Source: Fodinibius sediminis (lineage in GTDB: Bacteria > Bacteroidota > Rhodothermia > Balneolales > Balneolaceae). From it: a stretch of DNA of 64,000 nucleotides. Shown here piece after piece: positions 25,483 through 34,462 of this stretch. Positions within the stretch are counted from its first letter, which is position 1. Each line of letters starts with the position of its first letter. The notes beneath the pieces are model-generated. The model was given only the letters and a program-made list of their open reading frames with translations. It was not told the origin of the DNA and searched no databases. A program made the position numbers and the translations under genes. The stretch covers positions 62,001-126,000 of the forward strand of contig NZ_FXTH01000009.1 of NCBI RefSeq assembly GCF_900182555.1, in the 5' to 3' direction.

Positions 25483-25625
25483 CGGTAATGTATTGCACTA
25501 TTTCATGATATCAATAAAATCGTATTGGCTATCTATGATAGAAGGTGGGAAAATTTATGTAGCATGACAATAGCATAAGATTTTATATTCTTGTAAATAG
25601 ATTAATAAATGTCCCATACGTTTAA

Positions 25626-25633
25626 TATCTTTG
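25626..25633 (+). promoter_or_regulatory. Candidate -7 element (TATCTTTG) upstream of gatB
   Basis: The octamer matches the Bacteroidota TAnnTTTG -7 consensus and lies 33 bases before the gatB ATG. The nearest upstream TTG (25591) is 32 bases away, farther than usual, so only the -7 box is supported. Confidence 0.35.
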
Positions 25634-25666
25634 CCATCAAAATGAATCGGTAATCAATTGTTATCC

Positions 25667-27109
25667 ATGAGCAGTTCCAATATAGATTATGAAGCGGTTA
25701 TTGGATTGGAGGTCCATGCCCAGCTATTAACAGAAAGCAAAGCATTTGCACCGGTATCCACGGAATTTGGAGGATCACCCAACACGCAGGTTACCCCCTT
25801 GTGTCTCGGTCATCCGGGAACACTGCCGGTACTCAATGAGAATCTTGTGCGCTATATTATAAAGATGGGGCTGGCAACAGACTGCAGCATCGCCCGAAAA
25901 TCAATCTTTGCCCGTAAAAATTATTTCTATCCCGATCTGCCGAAAGGATACCAGATTTCTCAGTATGAGACGCCTATTTGCCATGATGGAAATATTACCA
26001 TTAAACTGGATGATTACAATAAGGATATTGGAATCACCCGTATCCATATGGAAGAGGATGCAGGTAAATCCATCCACGATCAGGATCCCTTCAATACGCT
26101 TATCGATCTCAACCGTTCCGGCGTTCCTCTGATTGAAATAGTTTCAGAGCCCGACCTCCGCACCCCGGAAGAGGCCTATGAATATCTGAAACGCATTAAG
26201 CAAATTGTACAGTACCTTGAAATTTGTGACGGCAATATGGAGGAGGGCAGCCTGCGGTGTGATGCCAATGTTTCGGTACGGCCCAAAGGACAGAAGGCAT
26301 TTGGAACGCGGACGGAGCTTAAAAACATGAACTCCTTCCGTAATGTTGAGCGCGCCATCGCTTTTGAAATCGACCGCCAGATCGACCTCATTGAGTCGGG
26401 CGGTGAAGTTGTTCAGCAAACGCTCTTGTGGGATGCCAATAAGATGGAGACGCGCACCATGCGTTCGAAGGAAGAAGCCCACGACTATCGCTATTTCCCG
26501 GAGCCGGATATTCCTCCGGTAGTTGTTACCGATGAAATGTTATCTGAAATCCGGGAGAGTCTGCCCGAGATGCCGGATGTACGGCAGCAGCGCTTTGCTG
26601 ATGAATTCGGCATGAGCGAAGAAGATGCCCGGACACTTACGGAAAATCGCTACCTCGCGGATTACTATGAAAACGTACTGGAGTATGTTCAACATCCGAA
26701 AGCGGTTGCCAATATCATCCTTTCGGAAGTCTTACGCGTACTCAATGAACAAAGTATCGCCATTGATGCCTTTTCGATTTCCGAGAAGCGTTTGGCCGGG
26801 CTTGTAGAGCTCCGGGAAAACGATAAAATAAACTCTTCCGCCATGACGGAGATCTTTGATGCCATGCTTGATGAAGAAAAATCGGCAGAAGATCTTGCCC
26901 AGGAGATGAATCTGATGCAGGTATCGGATACCGGATTTCTTGAACCCATCGTGGATGAAGTTATTGAAAGTCATCCGGATGAGGTGGCACGCTACAAGGA
27001 GGGGAAAAAAGGGCTTATTGGTTTTTTTATTGGGCAGGTGATGCAGCAGTCGCAGGGAAAAGCCAATCCCCAACTTGTCCGTGAACTAATTGCTGAACGC
27101 CTGAATTAA
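25667..27109 (+). CDS. gatB: Asp-tRNA(Asn)/Glu-tRNA(Gln) amidotransferase subunit B
   Basis: GatB is the tRNA-binding and kinase subunit of GatCAB. From ATG 25667 (MSSSNIDYEAVIGLEVHAQL) the protein is 480 residues. The N-terminal catalytic core has GLEVHAQL, the FARKNYFYPDLPKGYQISQYE block, CDANVSVRP and GTRTELKNMNSF. The C-terminal helical YqeY-like domain is normal, ending QSQGKANPQLVRELIAERL. A TTG nine bases upstream is not needed. It is followed after 33 bases by a thioredoxin-fold lipoprotein and then tpiA, probably on one transcript. Confidence 0.96.
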   Translation: MSSSNIDYEAVIGLEVHAQLLTESKAFAPVSTEFGGSPNTQVTPLCLGHPGTLPVLNENLVRYIIKMGLATDCSIARKSIFARKNYFYPDLPKGYQISQYETPICHDGNITIKLDDYNKDIGITRIHMEEDAGKSIHDQDPFNTLIDLNRSGVPLIEIVSEPDLRTPEEAYEYLKRIKQIVQYLEICDGNMEEGSLRCDANVSVRPKGQKAFGTRTELKNMNSFRNVERAIAFEIDRQIDLIESGGEVVQQTLLWDANKMETRTMRSKEEAHDYRYFPEPDIPPVVVTDEMLSEIRESLPEMPDVRQQRFADEFGMSEEDARTLTENRYLADYYENVLEYVQHPKAVANIILSEVLRVLNEQSIAIDAFSISEKRLAGLVELRENDKINSSAMTEIFDAMLDEEKSAEDLAQEMNLMQVSDTGFLEPIVDEVIESHPDEVARYKEGKKGLIGFFIGQVMQQSQGKANPQLVRELIAERLN

Positions 27110-27142
27110 GCCTAATTCCGAACCACAGTTCATATTTCCTGT

Positions 27143-28483
27143 ATGCTTACGAGACAATTGCCTTTTTTTATTCTTATTGCCCTAATTAGCCTTGGGTGCT
27201 CTGCTAATAAGAAAAAAGAGGCTGTTGTCAGCGGTAAATTTTCTGTAACTGATACGTCGGTACAGGATACGCTCTATTTACCTGTTGACATTACCATTGT
27301 ACAGGAAGATTCGGTTGGTGCCAACCCGGATACCCTTTTCCAGGCGACTACGGATTCAAGCGGGTCCTTTTCCGGCACGGCTTCCTTTGCGTCCAAAAGA
27401 GAATACCCGGCATTTATCAGCCGGGATGGGCGAAACCTGCTTCGTTTTGGCGTTATTCTGGCCGAAGGAGACTCGGTCCAAATTGAGGGCCGATTCCCCG
27501 GCATTGGCAATACGCTTACCCTCTCTTCCAGGGAACATGATGCCCTTCGACAGTTCAGGAACCTGAATAGAGGTTTCCAGCGTGTTGCCCGTTTCATTAG
27601 TGCCGGCCAGCTTCAGGGAGATACTCTTGAACAGGAACTTTCAAAGTGGAGTGATCTGTATTATGAACTCTACAAAGAAAATGAACAAACAAGAGCTGGT
27701 GAATTGGCGATTACAGAATCCATTCGTTTACTGCAGGGATGGGACAACAGTACCATGATGAAACGCATACGCTCGGTTCAGAAACAAGACAACCTGGTAC
27801 ACCTGGCTGCCAATTACGGCAAGGATTATGTTGCAGAGAGCCAGGGGCTCGAGGCTGCCCTGGCATATCTGGACAGCCTTGAGCAGATCAGCGAGGCCCG
27901 CAGGCCCAAAATGCAGATTAGTATTGAGCGCATTGGACTACTATATGACAGCGCACGTGTGGAGGAAGCACAGCATAAGCTGGAGGACTTCAAGAAGCAG
28001 TTTGATGATGACAGCACGGCGCAGAAATGGGCAGAATCAATCAGCTATGATCTGAATTACCTTTCACCGGGCGACCAGCTGCCTGAATTTGAGTTTACCC
28101 AAAAGGGAGCGATTATTAGCAGGGACTCCCTGCTGGGAGAACCGTATATTCTGGAGATAACACGCCTTGCAAATCCACTCTATCAGGAGCAGTTTGATCG
28201 CACGGTAGTCATTCACAGTATCTACAAGAACTATGGGCTTAACGTCGTAACCCTTCCCCTGGATGAAAGCCAAATTACGGTGGATGCATTTTTCGAGGAG
28301 CGGATCAAGCCATGGCCGGTGGCCGATGCCCGCGCATTTGATCGTGAAAATTTGTTGGAAAAATTCAATATACGGCTCATCCCCACCCGTTTTCTGATTG
28401 ACAGGGATGGTAAAATTGTAAGAAAATATGTGGGAAGGGAGTTTCAGGATATCATACAGGACCTTCAATCAATTACCAATTAA
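27143..28483 (+). CDS. Thioredoxin-fold lipoprotein lacking the CxxC motif
   Basis: This 446-residue protein has a lipoprotein signal (ISLGC, Cys19), an N-terminal beta domain resembling the DUF4369-type domain of Bacteroidota redoxins (VSGKFSV...SGSFSGTA), a helical middle, and a C-terminal AhpC/TlpA-like thioredoxin fold (about 315-446). The fold is marked by LSPGDQLPEFEF, EPYILEI, a cis-Pro region LIPTRFLIDRDGKIV and the last helix. The redox motif WCxxC reads LANPL (residues 342-346), with no Cys. It is therefore unlikely to be a disulfide reductase and may be a binding or sensor lipoprotein. It is 17 bases from tpiA. Confidence 0.75.
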   Translation: MLTRQLPFFILIALISLGCSANKKKEAVVSGKFSVTDTSVQDTLYLPVDITIVQEDSVGANPDTLFQATTDSSGSFSGTASFASKREYPAFISRDGRNLLRFGVILAEGDSVQIEGRFPGIGNTLTLSSREHDALRQFRNLNRGFQRVARFISAGQLQGDTLEQELSKWSDLYYELYKENEQTRAGELAITESIRLLQGWDNSTMMKRIRSVQKQDNLVHLAANYGKDYVAESQGLEAALAYLDSLEQISEARRPKMQISIERIGLLYDSARVEEAQHKLEDFKKQFDDDSTAQKWAESISYDLNYLSPGDQLPEFEFTQKGAIISRDSLLGEPYILEITRLANPLYQEQFDRTVVIHSIYKNYGLNVVTLPLDESQITVDAFFEERIKPWPVADARAFDRENLLEKFNIRLIPTRFLIDRDGKIVRKYVGREFQDIIQDLQSITN

Positions 28484-28500
28484 GATAAAGAATAAATATC

Positions 28501-29274
28501 ATGCGAAATTTTTTAGTGGCTGGAAATTGGAAAATGAACTGTGGACCCGAAGAAACCAAGAAGCTGTTACAGGGGATTAAAAATAGCGGAATATCAATAC
28601 CGGAGACTATAGATGTACTCGTGTGCCCCCCCATGATTTCACTGACGGTGGCTTCAGATGAACTTAAAGACGCCGCGGGCATCGCCCTGGGAGCCCAAAA
28701 CGTACATTATGAAGACAATGGAGCCTACACGGGCGAAGTTAGTACCCAGATGTTGAATGAGGTTGACTGTGAATATGTCATCATAGGGCATTCTGAACGC
28801 CGCGAATACTTCGGGGAAACAGACCAGACCGTAAATGCCAAAGTAAAAAAGTCACTTTCAGATGGTCTTCGCCCGGTTATCTGCGTAGGGGAGTCGCTGA
28901 AACAGCGCAAGGCAGGAGAGCATCAGCTCATAGTTCGCAAGCAGGTTGAGGCAGCCCTTACAGAGGTTGATGAAGAGGATGCCGAAGACCTTGTAGTTGC
29001 ATACGAACCCATCTGGGCCATAGGAACCGGGGAGACGGCGACACCGGATCAGGCCCAGGAAATGCATAAAATGATCCGAGGCGTACTGTCCGATTTATAC
29101 GCTTCAAATGTGGCTGATAACATTCAGCTTCTGTATGGCGGCAGTATGAAGCCCCATAACGCCGAGGAGCTTCTGAGCCAGCCTGATGTGGATGGGGGAC
29201 TTATAGGAGGGGCCTCTTTGAAGGCCGACAGCTTTACTGAGATTATTAAGATCGCTGATCAGATATCCTCCTAA
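28501..29274 (+). CDS. tpiA: Triosephosphate isomerase
   Basis: This 257-residue TIM interconverts DHAP and glyceraldehyde-3-phosphate. Catalytic Lys11 is in NWKMN, His97 in IIGHSERR, and Glu169 in AYEPIWAIGTG. The phosphate loops YGGSMKPHN and GGLIGGASL are intact. The length is typical. It is the last gene of the gatB-redoxin-tpiA group and is followed by a terminator. Confidence 0.97.
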   Translation: MRNFLVAGNWKMNCGPEETKKLLQGIKNSGISIPETIDVLVCPPMISLTVASDELKDAAGIALGAQNVHYEDNGAYTGEVSTQMLNEVDCEYVIIGHSERREYFGETDQTVNAKVKKSLSDGLRPVICVGESLKQRKAGEHQLIVRKQVEAALTEVDEEDAEDLVVAYEPIWAIGTGETATPDQAQEMHKMIRGVLSDLYASNVADNIQLLYGGSMKPHNAEELLSQPDVDGGLIGGASLKADSFTEIIKIADQISS

Positions 29275-29296
29275 AAAAGAATCTGCAATATAAATG

Positions 29297-29340
29297 GTGC
29301 AAAGGGGTTGGAACGCTCCTTTGTACTGTTATTTTATTTA
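29297..29340 (+). terminator. Terminator after tpiA
   Basis: An 11-bp stem (29297-29307 with 29316-29326) with two G-U pairs and an eight-base loop is followed by the T-rich TGTTATTTTATTTA. It lies 23 bases after the tpiA stop and before purD. Confidence 0.65.
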
Positions 29341-29394
29341 TATTCTCTCTGTAAATCAGCGTTAATTAAATAATTCCTCAATAATCGTATTGAC

Positions 29395-30684
29395 ATGGGT
29401 TTGAATGTACTTTTACTAGGCAGTGGCGGACGCGAACATGCAATGGCCTGGAGCATGGCAAAATCTGACCGGCTGGATGATCTATATATAGCTCCGGGAA
29501 ATCCCGGAACGGCTCAGCTGGGTGAGAATGTTGATTTGGCCCTAGCGGACTTTGATGCCATTCTGGCTTTCGTGGAGAATAACAATATTGATTTAACCGT
29601 CGTGGGTCCAGAGCAGCCGCTGGTTGAAGGCATTACGGATTTTCTTGAGGCAGAAGGTCACAAAGTTTTTGGTCCGTCCCGAATAGCCGCACAGCTGGAA
29701 GGCAGTAAGAAGTTTGCCAATGAATTCATGAAAAAGAATCATATTCCCACTGCTGATTTTGAGACCTATTCGCAGGATGAGTTTGACCAGGCCCTCTCGG
29801 TGATCAAGAAAAAGGACAACTACCCCGTCGTATTGAAAGCGGATGGACTGGCCGGGGGAAAGGGTGTGTTTATCTGTGAGACCGAAGAGGAGGTCGAAAA
29901 GCGGCTGGATGAACTCAAAGAAAACACTCGTTTTGGTGATGCGGCTGAAACGCTGGTGGTTGAAGAGTTTATGAAAGGGGAGGAGGCTTCTGTCTTTGTC
30001 ATATCAGATGGTAAAACAGCAAAAATCATCCATTACGCCCAGGATCACAAACGGATAGGAGAGGGAGACACCGGGTTGAATACCGGTGGCATGGGGGCTT
30101 ACGCTCCCACACCGGTGCTGGGTAAACGCATGCTTCAGCGCATAGAAAAGGAAGTTATTCTTCCAACAGTATCAGCGATGCTGCTCGATGGAAATCCCTA
30201 CAAGGGCATCTTGTACTGTGGCCTCATGATTACAGAGGAGGGCCCCAAAGTGGTCGAATACAATTGCCGTTTCGGGGACCCCGAATGTCAGGCTATTCTT
30301 CCGTCACTGGAATCCGACCTGCTTGAACTAATGGAAGCCGCAGCGGATCAGCGGCTGGACCAAAAAGAAGTCCGGATCGATGACAAGTACCGATGTTGTG
30401 TGGTGCTGGCCTCCAAGGGGTATCCCCTCGATTATGAAAAAGGCAAAGAAATTACCGGTATCGAAGATGTATCAGATGACGCCCTGGTGTTTCATGCAGG
30501 AACCAAAGCAGAAGGAGGAAAAATTTTCACTGATGGTGGGCGCGTAATGAATGTGGTCGGTGCCGGCAAAACCTTGCCCGAAGCCATCAAGAATACCTAC
30601 AGCGAGGTTAAAAAGATCAACTTCGAAAACAAATATTATCGGTCCGACATCGGGGCAAAAGGTCTTGCCCATTTGGACGAATGA
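29395..30684 (+). CDS. purD: Phosphoribosylamine-glycine ligase
   Basis: This is a 429-residue ATP-grasp enzyme of purine synthesis (GAR synthetase). It shows LLLGSGGREHAMAW near the N-terminus, the HTxxG-like region VVGPEQPLVEGI, KADGLAGGKGVF for ATP binding, HYAQDHKRIGEGDTGLNTGG and EYNCRFGDPECQ for metal and substrate. The length is normal. It lies alone after the tpiA terminator and ends 25 bases before the convergent menE stop, with no clear terminator between. Confidence 0.96.
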   Translation: MGLNVLLLGSGGREHAMAWSMAKSDRLDDLYIAPGNPGTAQLGENVDLALADFDAILAFVENNNIDLTVVGPEQPLVEGITDFLEAEGHKVFGPSRIAAQLEGSKKFANEFMKKNHIPTADFETYSQDEFDQALSVIKKKDNYPVVLKADGLAGGKGVFICETEEEVEKRLDELKENTRFGDAAETLVVEEFMKGEEASVFVISDGKTAKIIHYAQDHKRIGEGDTGLNTGGMGAYAPTPVLGKRMLQRIEKEVILPTVSAMLLDGNPYKGILYCGLMITEEGPKVVEYNCRFGDPECQAILPSLESDLLELMEAAADQRLDQKEVRIDDKYRCCVVLASKGYPLDYEKGKEITGIEDVSDDALVFHAGTKAEGGKIFTDGGRVMNVVGAGKTLPEAIKNTYSEVKKINFENKYYRSDIGAKGLAHLDE

Positions 30685-30709
30685 AGCAGGCAGGGAGGAA
30701 GTGAAGCCT

Positions 30710-32206
30710 CTACAATCTGCTGGCTATACTTTCTTGTACCTTGTCGCGTAGTACTTTACCGGTTTTATTCCTGGGTATTGCATCGAGCTGTATGATCTGT
30801 TTAGGCACTTTAAAGGAACTGATTTTTGACCGGAGCTTTTGCCGTATAGCATCAGGGTCTATGTGCTGACCCTTTTTTGCGACCACTGCGGCTACCACTT
30901 TTTGCCCCCATTCCTCATCCGGCACTCCGACGACGGCAGCCTCCTGTACGGGAGCTACTTTGCGCAGTGCCTGTTCAACTTCAAGGGGGGACACATTTTC
31001 GCCACCGCTCACAATGAGATCGGTGCGCCTGGCCTCAATAAACAGCTCACCACGATGGTTCAGATGGCCGTAATCCCCCGTATTAAACCAGCCGTCCCTG
31101 TCAAAAAAGCAGCCCTGATTCTTTGTTTGGTAATATCCCTCAAATACCTGAGGACCTTTCAGCCATATCTGCCCGGAATCGCCTTCTTCTAGGGCCTGTG
31201 CTGACTCATCACGAATCTCAATGCGGTTAGGACTGAAAACCTGGCCCACACTTTCCCTGGGACGGCTCAAATCTCCCACTGTCATAAGGGGATTGGCAGC
31301 AATCTGGGCACAGGTTTCAGTCATGCCATAGCTTGCAACTACGGGAATACCACGGTTGAAACATTCATCGACAAGCGTTCCATCCAGAGGGCCTCCCCCC
31401 AGCAGAATGGCCATGAAGTGATCATGAACAGAAAAGTCACCCCGCTTCATCAGCCGTTTCAACATCGTGGGAACCATAGAGGCGGCTACCATATGCTGCT
31501 TCTTGTCCAGTAGTTCGGTCACTCTCGAAATGTCAAACGTATCCATGCGATAGACACCCGAGCCGTACAGCAGGGAACGAAGTATGACGGAAACCCCGCC
31601 GACATGGTGCAGCGGCAAAGAGAGCAGCCACAGCTGATTTCTTCCCGGATCTATGTTCGCTTCAGAAGCCTTTGCTCCATACAGCACCTGTCTTCGTTTC
31701 AGAGGAACAATTTTGGGTATGCCGGTGGTACCCGATGTAAAGAAATACCCAAAAATCTGGTCAGGATTGATGTTTTTCTTGTGATCCTTAACCCACGGCT
31801 CGGGGGTGAAATCAGGTTTAAGTATTTTGGCAAGAGCAAACCGGCTGATATGAACTGTTGGGCATGAAAAATCAGGATGCTCAGGGTCCTGGTCGCAGAT
31901 AATGAGTTCGACCCTGACTTGCTGCAGGTACTGGCTCTGTTCCCGTGCAGACAGGCCGGCATCAATTGTCACAAAGGGTATGCCCAGCCTCCAGCATGAA
32001 GCAATAAGAAAGACAAGCTCATCAGAAGAGTCTGCCAAGAGGGCGACGGGTCGGTCAAAATTGAGGTTGCGCTCTTTGAAAAAATACAGAAATGCGTGTT
32101 CAAACTGCCTTAAATCATCATAGATGTAGGTGTGGACCGCTGATTCAAGAAATACATCGATCGGCAGGGGCTCATGGAAAGAGGGAATGGATGGTGCAGA
32201 ACTCAT
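30710..32206 (-). CDS. menE: 2-succinylbenzoate--CoA ligase
   Basis: This 498-residue adenylate-forming enzyme activates o-succinylbenzoate to its CoA ester in menaquinone synthesis. Motifs are FFTSGTTGIPK (P-loop, about 153-163), the A5 block ASYGMTETC, GWFNTGDYG, and the late Lys in the RNKTGKVLRD hinge. The specificity for succinylbenzoate rests on its place directly after menC, 2 bases apart, and after menA. It is convergent with purD. Confidence 0.88.
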   Translation of the reverse strand: MSSAPSIPSFHEPLPIDVFLESAVHTYIYDDLRQFEHAFLYFFKERNLNFDRPVALLADSSDELVFLIASCWRLGIPFVTIDAGLSAREQSQYLQQVRVELIICDQDPEHPDFSCPTVHISRFALAKILKPDFTPEPWVKDHKKNINPDQIFGYFFTSGTTGIPKIVPLKRRQVLYGAKASEANIDPGRNQLWLLSLPLHHVGGVSVILRSLLYGSGVYRMDTFDISRVTELLDKKQHMVAASMVPTMLKRLMKRGDFSVHDHFMAILLGGGPLDGTLVDECFNRGIPVVASYGMTETCAQIAANPLMTVGDLSRPRESVGQVFSPNRIEIRDESAQALEEGDSGQIWLKGPQVFEGYYQTKNQGCFFDRDGWFNTGDYGHLNHRGELFIEARRTDLIVSGGENVSPLEVEQALRKVAPVQEAAVVGVPDEEWGQKVVAAVVAKKGQHIDPDAIRQKLRSKISSFKVPKQIIQLDAIPRNKTGKVLRDKVQESIASRL

Positions 32207-32208
32207 GA

Positions 32209-33288
32209 CTATCTGATTGTTTTTGCTTTTGATGCAATGAGGGTCGGGTTTATGGTCCCAAAATCCAGTTCATCAGCCCGGATGGAGCCGGAATGAATGT
32301 TAGGGAGATTGGATGCGAAATCTTCTGACAGCACAGAACCCGTGGCAAGGCCGTGGGCATAATCCGAAGCCCCCATGCCCAGGGCCAGGGCAGCAGTAAT
32401 CATCCGTCCGATACTGCTCTCCAGGCTCGAGGTAAAAACAATTTTGCAGCCCGTAGCCCGGGCCTGCTGCCGAATAGTAAAGAGGGTAGAGAAACTTCCT
32501 ATTACCATGGGTTTGAGAATAAGTATGGAGCAACTGTCCAGCAGGTCGGCCCAGTTTGGTTCTATGTTGACCGATTCATCCAGGGCCAGCGGCACGGAGG
32601 TTTCGCGTCTGAGTTTATCATAGGCAGACGGGGATGGATGGCGCAGCGGTTCCTCGCAATATTCAATACCAATGGGTTCCAGTGTTTTCAAACGGGTTGC
32701 TGCCTCTTCCAGTGTCCAGGCCCTGTTGGCGTCGACCCGGATGCGAAGGTCGGGAAATAGATACCGGATCCGGGTGAGCTGTTCATATTCCCGCTTAAAA
32801 TTACGACCTACTTTGCATTTAACGGTATTGAATCCATCGCGTGTCAGTTCCTGAATCGCTGTGATGGGGGAGGCTTCCTGCAGAAGGGGGACCAGGCCAT
32901 TCACTGTTATTTTTGAATGAGTGTGACCAAAAAGGAATGTTGAGATTTTTTTTCCCGCTTGTTGGGCCTCCAGCTGTGTGGCCACCGAATCCAGAGCAAA
33001 CTGGAGGGAGGGGGCGGTTTCCCGGGCTTTGTAATAGTTCTGAAGCTGTTTCAGCGGGCTGGGCGAGGAGAGCATATTCAGCCACTGCTGGTGCTGACTG
33101 GTTACGACCGGTGCTAGTTGTTCGAATGTTTCATTGGAAAAGCCGGGCAGGGGTGCTGCTTCTCCGTAGTATTTCTTTCCCGAAGAAGAAAGTACAAAAA
33201 TGATCCCTTTTCGTTCATAGTAGATACGACCACTATTTTTCAAGGGTTCATTAAAAGGCAGTTGATATTGATAGCATGCTAACTTCAC
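32209..33288 (-). CDS. menC: o-Succinylbenzoate synthase
   Basis: This 359-residue enolase-superfamily enzyme dehydrates SHCHC to o-succinylbenzoate. The barrel residues are recognisable: the Lys pair in TVKCKVGR, Asp in RVDANRAWT, Glu in EYCEEPLRHP, Asp in ALDESVNIE and Lys in ILKPMVIG. It resembles the divergent MenC type with an N-terminal capping domain. It overlaps the menA stop by four bases (ATGA), linking the pathway genes. Confidence 0.88.
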   Translation of the reverse strand: MKLACYQYQLPFNEPLKNSGRIYYERKGIIFVLSSSGKKYYGEAAPLPGFSNETFEQLAPVVTSQHQQWLNMLSSPSPLKQLQNYYKARETAPSLQFALDSVATQLEAQQAGKKISTFLFGHTHSKITVNGLVPLLQEASPITAIQELTRDGFNTVKCKVGRNFKREYEQLTRIRYLFPDLRIRVDANRAWTLEEAATRLKTLEPIGIEYCEEPLRHPSPSAYDKLRRETSVPLALDESVNIEPNWADLLDSCSILILKPMVIGSFSTLFTIRQQARATGCKIVFTSSLESSIGRMITAALALGMGASDYAHGLATGSVLSEDFASNLPNIHSGSIRADELDFGTINPTLIASKAKTIR

Positions 33289-34181
33289 AATAGATCAAGC
33301 AATATACCCACACTGAACAAGAGACCAAACAGCGTCATATACTGGGCCGTTTGTTCCAGTGCTTTATTCAGTTTACGTTTGTCCTGTTCCGTCCAGATTT
33401 TATTAAGAAGCATGACGGCCATGGGAAGCGTTATATAGGCAAGAAAAACGGGGAGACCGTAACCAAGACGAAAATAGAAGTGAGGAGGAATGGCAAGGGC
33501 CAGTAGCAGCATCAGGAGGTATTCCCACCGGAGTACTTGTTCACCGAATAGTACACCAAGGGTATTTTTCCCGGCGGGTCCATCTTGTTCGATATCACGC
33601 AGATTATTGACGACCAGGATATTCGTGGATAATGCACCCACAGCCAGCGACGCCCAGAATGAATCGGTACTCCATGCCAGGGCATTTACATAATAGGTGC
33701 CCATGACGGCTATGATCCCGAAAAAAAGAAATACAAAAAAATCGCCGAGCCCATTGTACCCCAGGGGAAATGGCCCCCCGGTATAAAGTACGCCGCAAAC
33801 CAGAGAAGTTACACCGATCCAGAAAACGATCCAGCCTGCATGCCAGACGAGGTAAAGTCCCATCAGAAAAGCCAATCCCATGGTGATGATGGTGGCATTA
33901 CGCATGGTCCTGGCAGGGATCAGTCCTTCGGCCGTGGCCCGTTCGAAACCGATACGTTCCCGGGTATCTGCTCCCTTTTTGAAGTCAAAATAATCATTGG
34001 CAAAGTTGGTCCCTATTTGAATGAGAAATGCACAGAGCAGGGCTACCAGGGAGGGCAGCCAATCAAAAGCCTGGTGATATGCGGCAATGGTGGAACCTAC
34101 ACAAACCGGTACAAAAGCTGCCGGCAGTGTCTGTGGACGTGCAGCCCTGATCCAGGTACCGAGCATGTCTTCATTGGTCAT
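33285..34181 (-). CDS. menA: 1,4-dihydroxy-2-naphthoate polyprenyltransferase
   Basis: This 298-residue integral-membrane UbiA-family prenyltransferase attaches the polyprenyl tail to DHNA, giving demethylmenaquinone. About eight to nine hydrophobic helices are seen. The two Asp-rich metal/diphosphate motifs are NDYFDFKKGADT (about 64-75) and NNLRDIEQD. The N-terminal WIRAARPQTLPAA is characteristic of MenA. It leads the operon menA-menC-menE. The remaining men genes are not in the window. Confidence 0.92.
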   Translation of the reverse strand: MTNEDMLGTWIRAARPQTLPAAFVPVCVGSTIAAYHQAFDWLPSLVALLCAFLIQIGTNFANDYFDFKKGADTRERIGFERATAEGLIPARTMRNATIITMGLAFLMGLYLVWHAGWIVFWIGVTSLVCGVLYTGGPFPLGYNGLGDFFVFLFFGIIAVMGTYYVNALAWSTDSFWASLAVGALSTNILVVNNLRDIEQDGPAGKNTLGVLFGEQVLRWEYLLMLLLALAIPPHFYFRLGYGLPVFLAYITLPMAVMLLNKIWTEQDKRKLNKALEQTAQYMTLFGLLFSVGILLDLL

Positions 34182-34462
34182 GGGTGATGAATGACTCTAA
34201 GTTGAGAAAAATAATCAGCACCAATTATAGGAATAAATTGATCACTTAAAAAAACAAGCCTGGATTTTATTTCAGCAAAAAAAGTTAGTCTGCAAGGGCC
34301 GGTTAGATCCCTTTTACTTAAAAAATAATATTTTAATGCGTAAAGGCCTTTTATAATAATATTACTGCAAATAAAGAATTAAAAAAATTTTGCAATATAA
34401 TTTTCTTCGCGTATTTTACGTGCAGTTTATAATTCGGACCTAAACAACACATTTTAAATAAA

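Noticed and set aside
25658-25666. TTG start for gatB
   Set aside because: The ATG three codons later leads directly into the conserved N-terminus.
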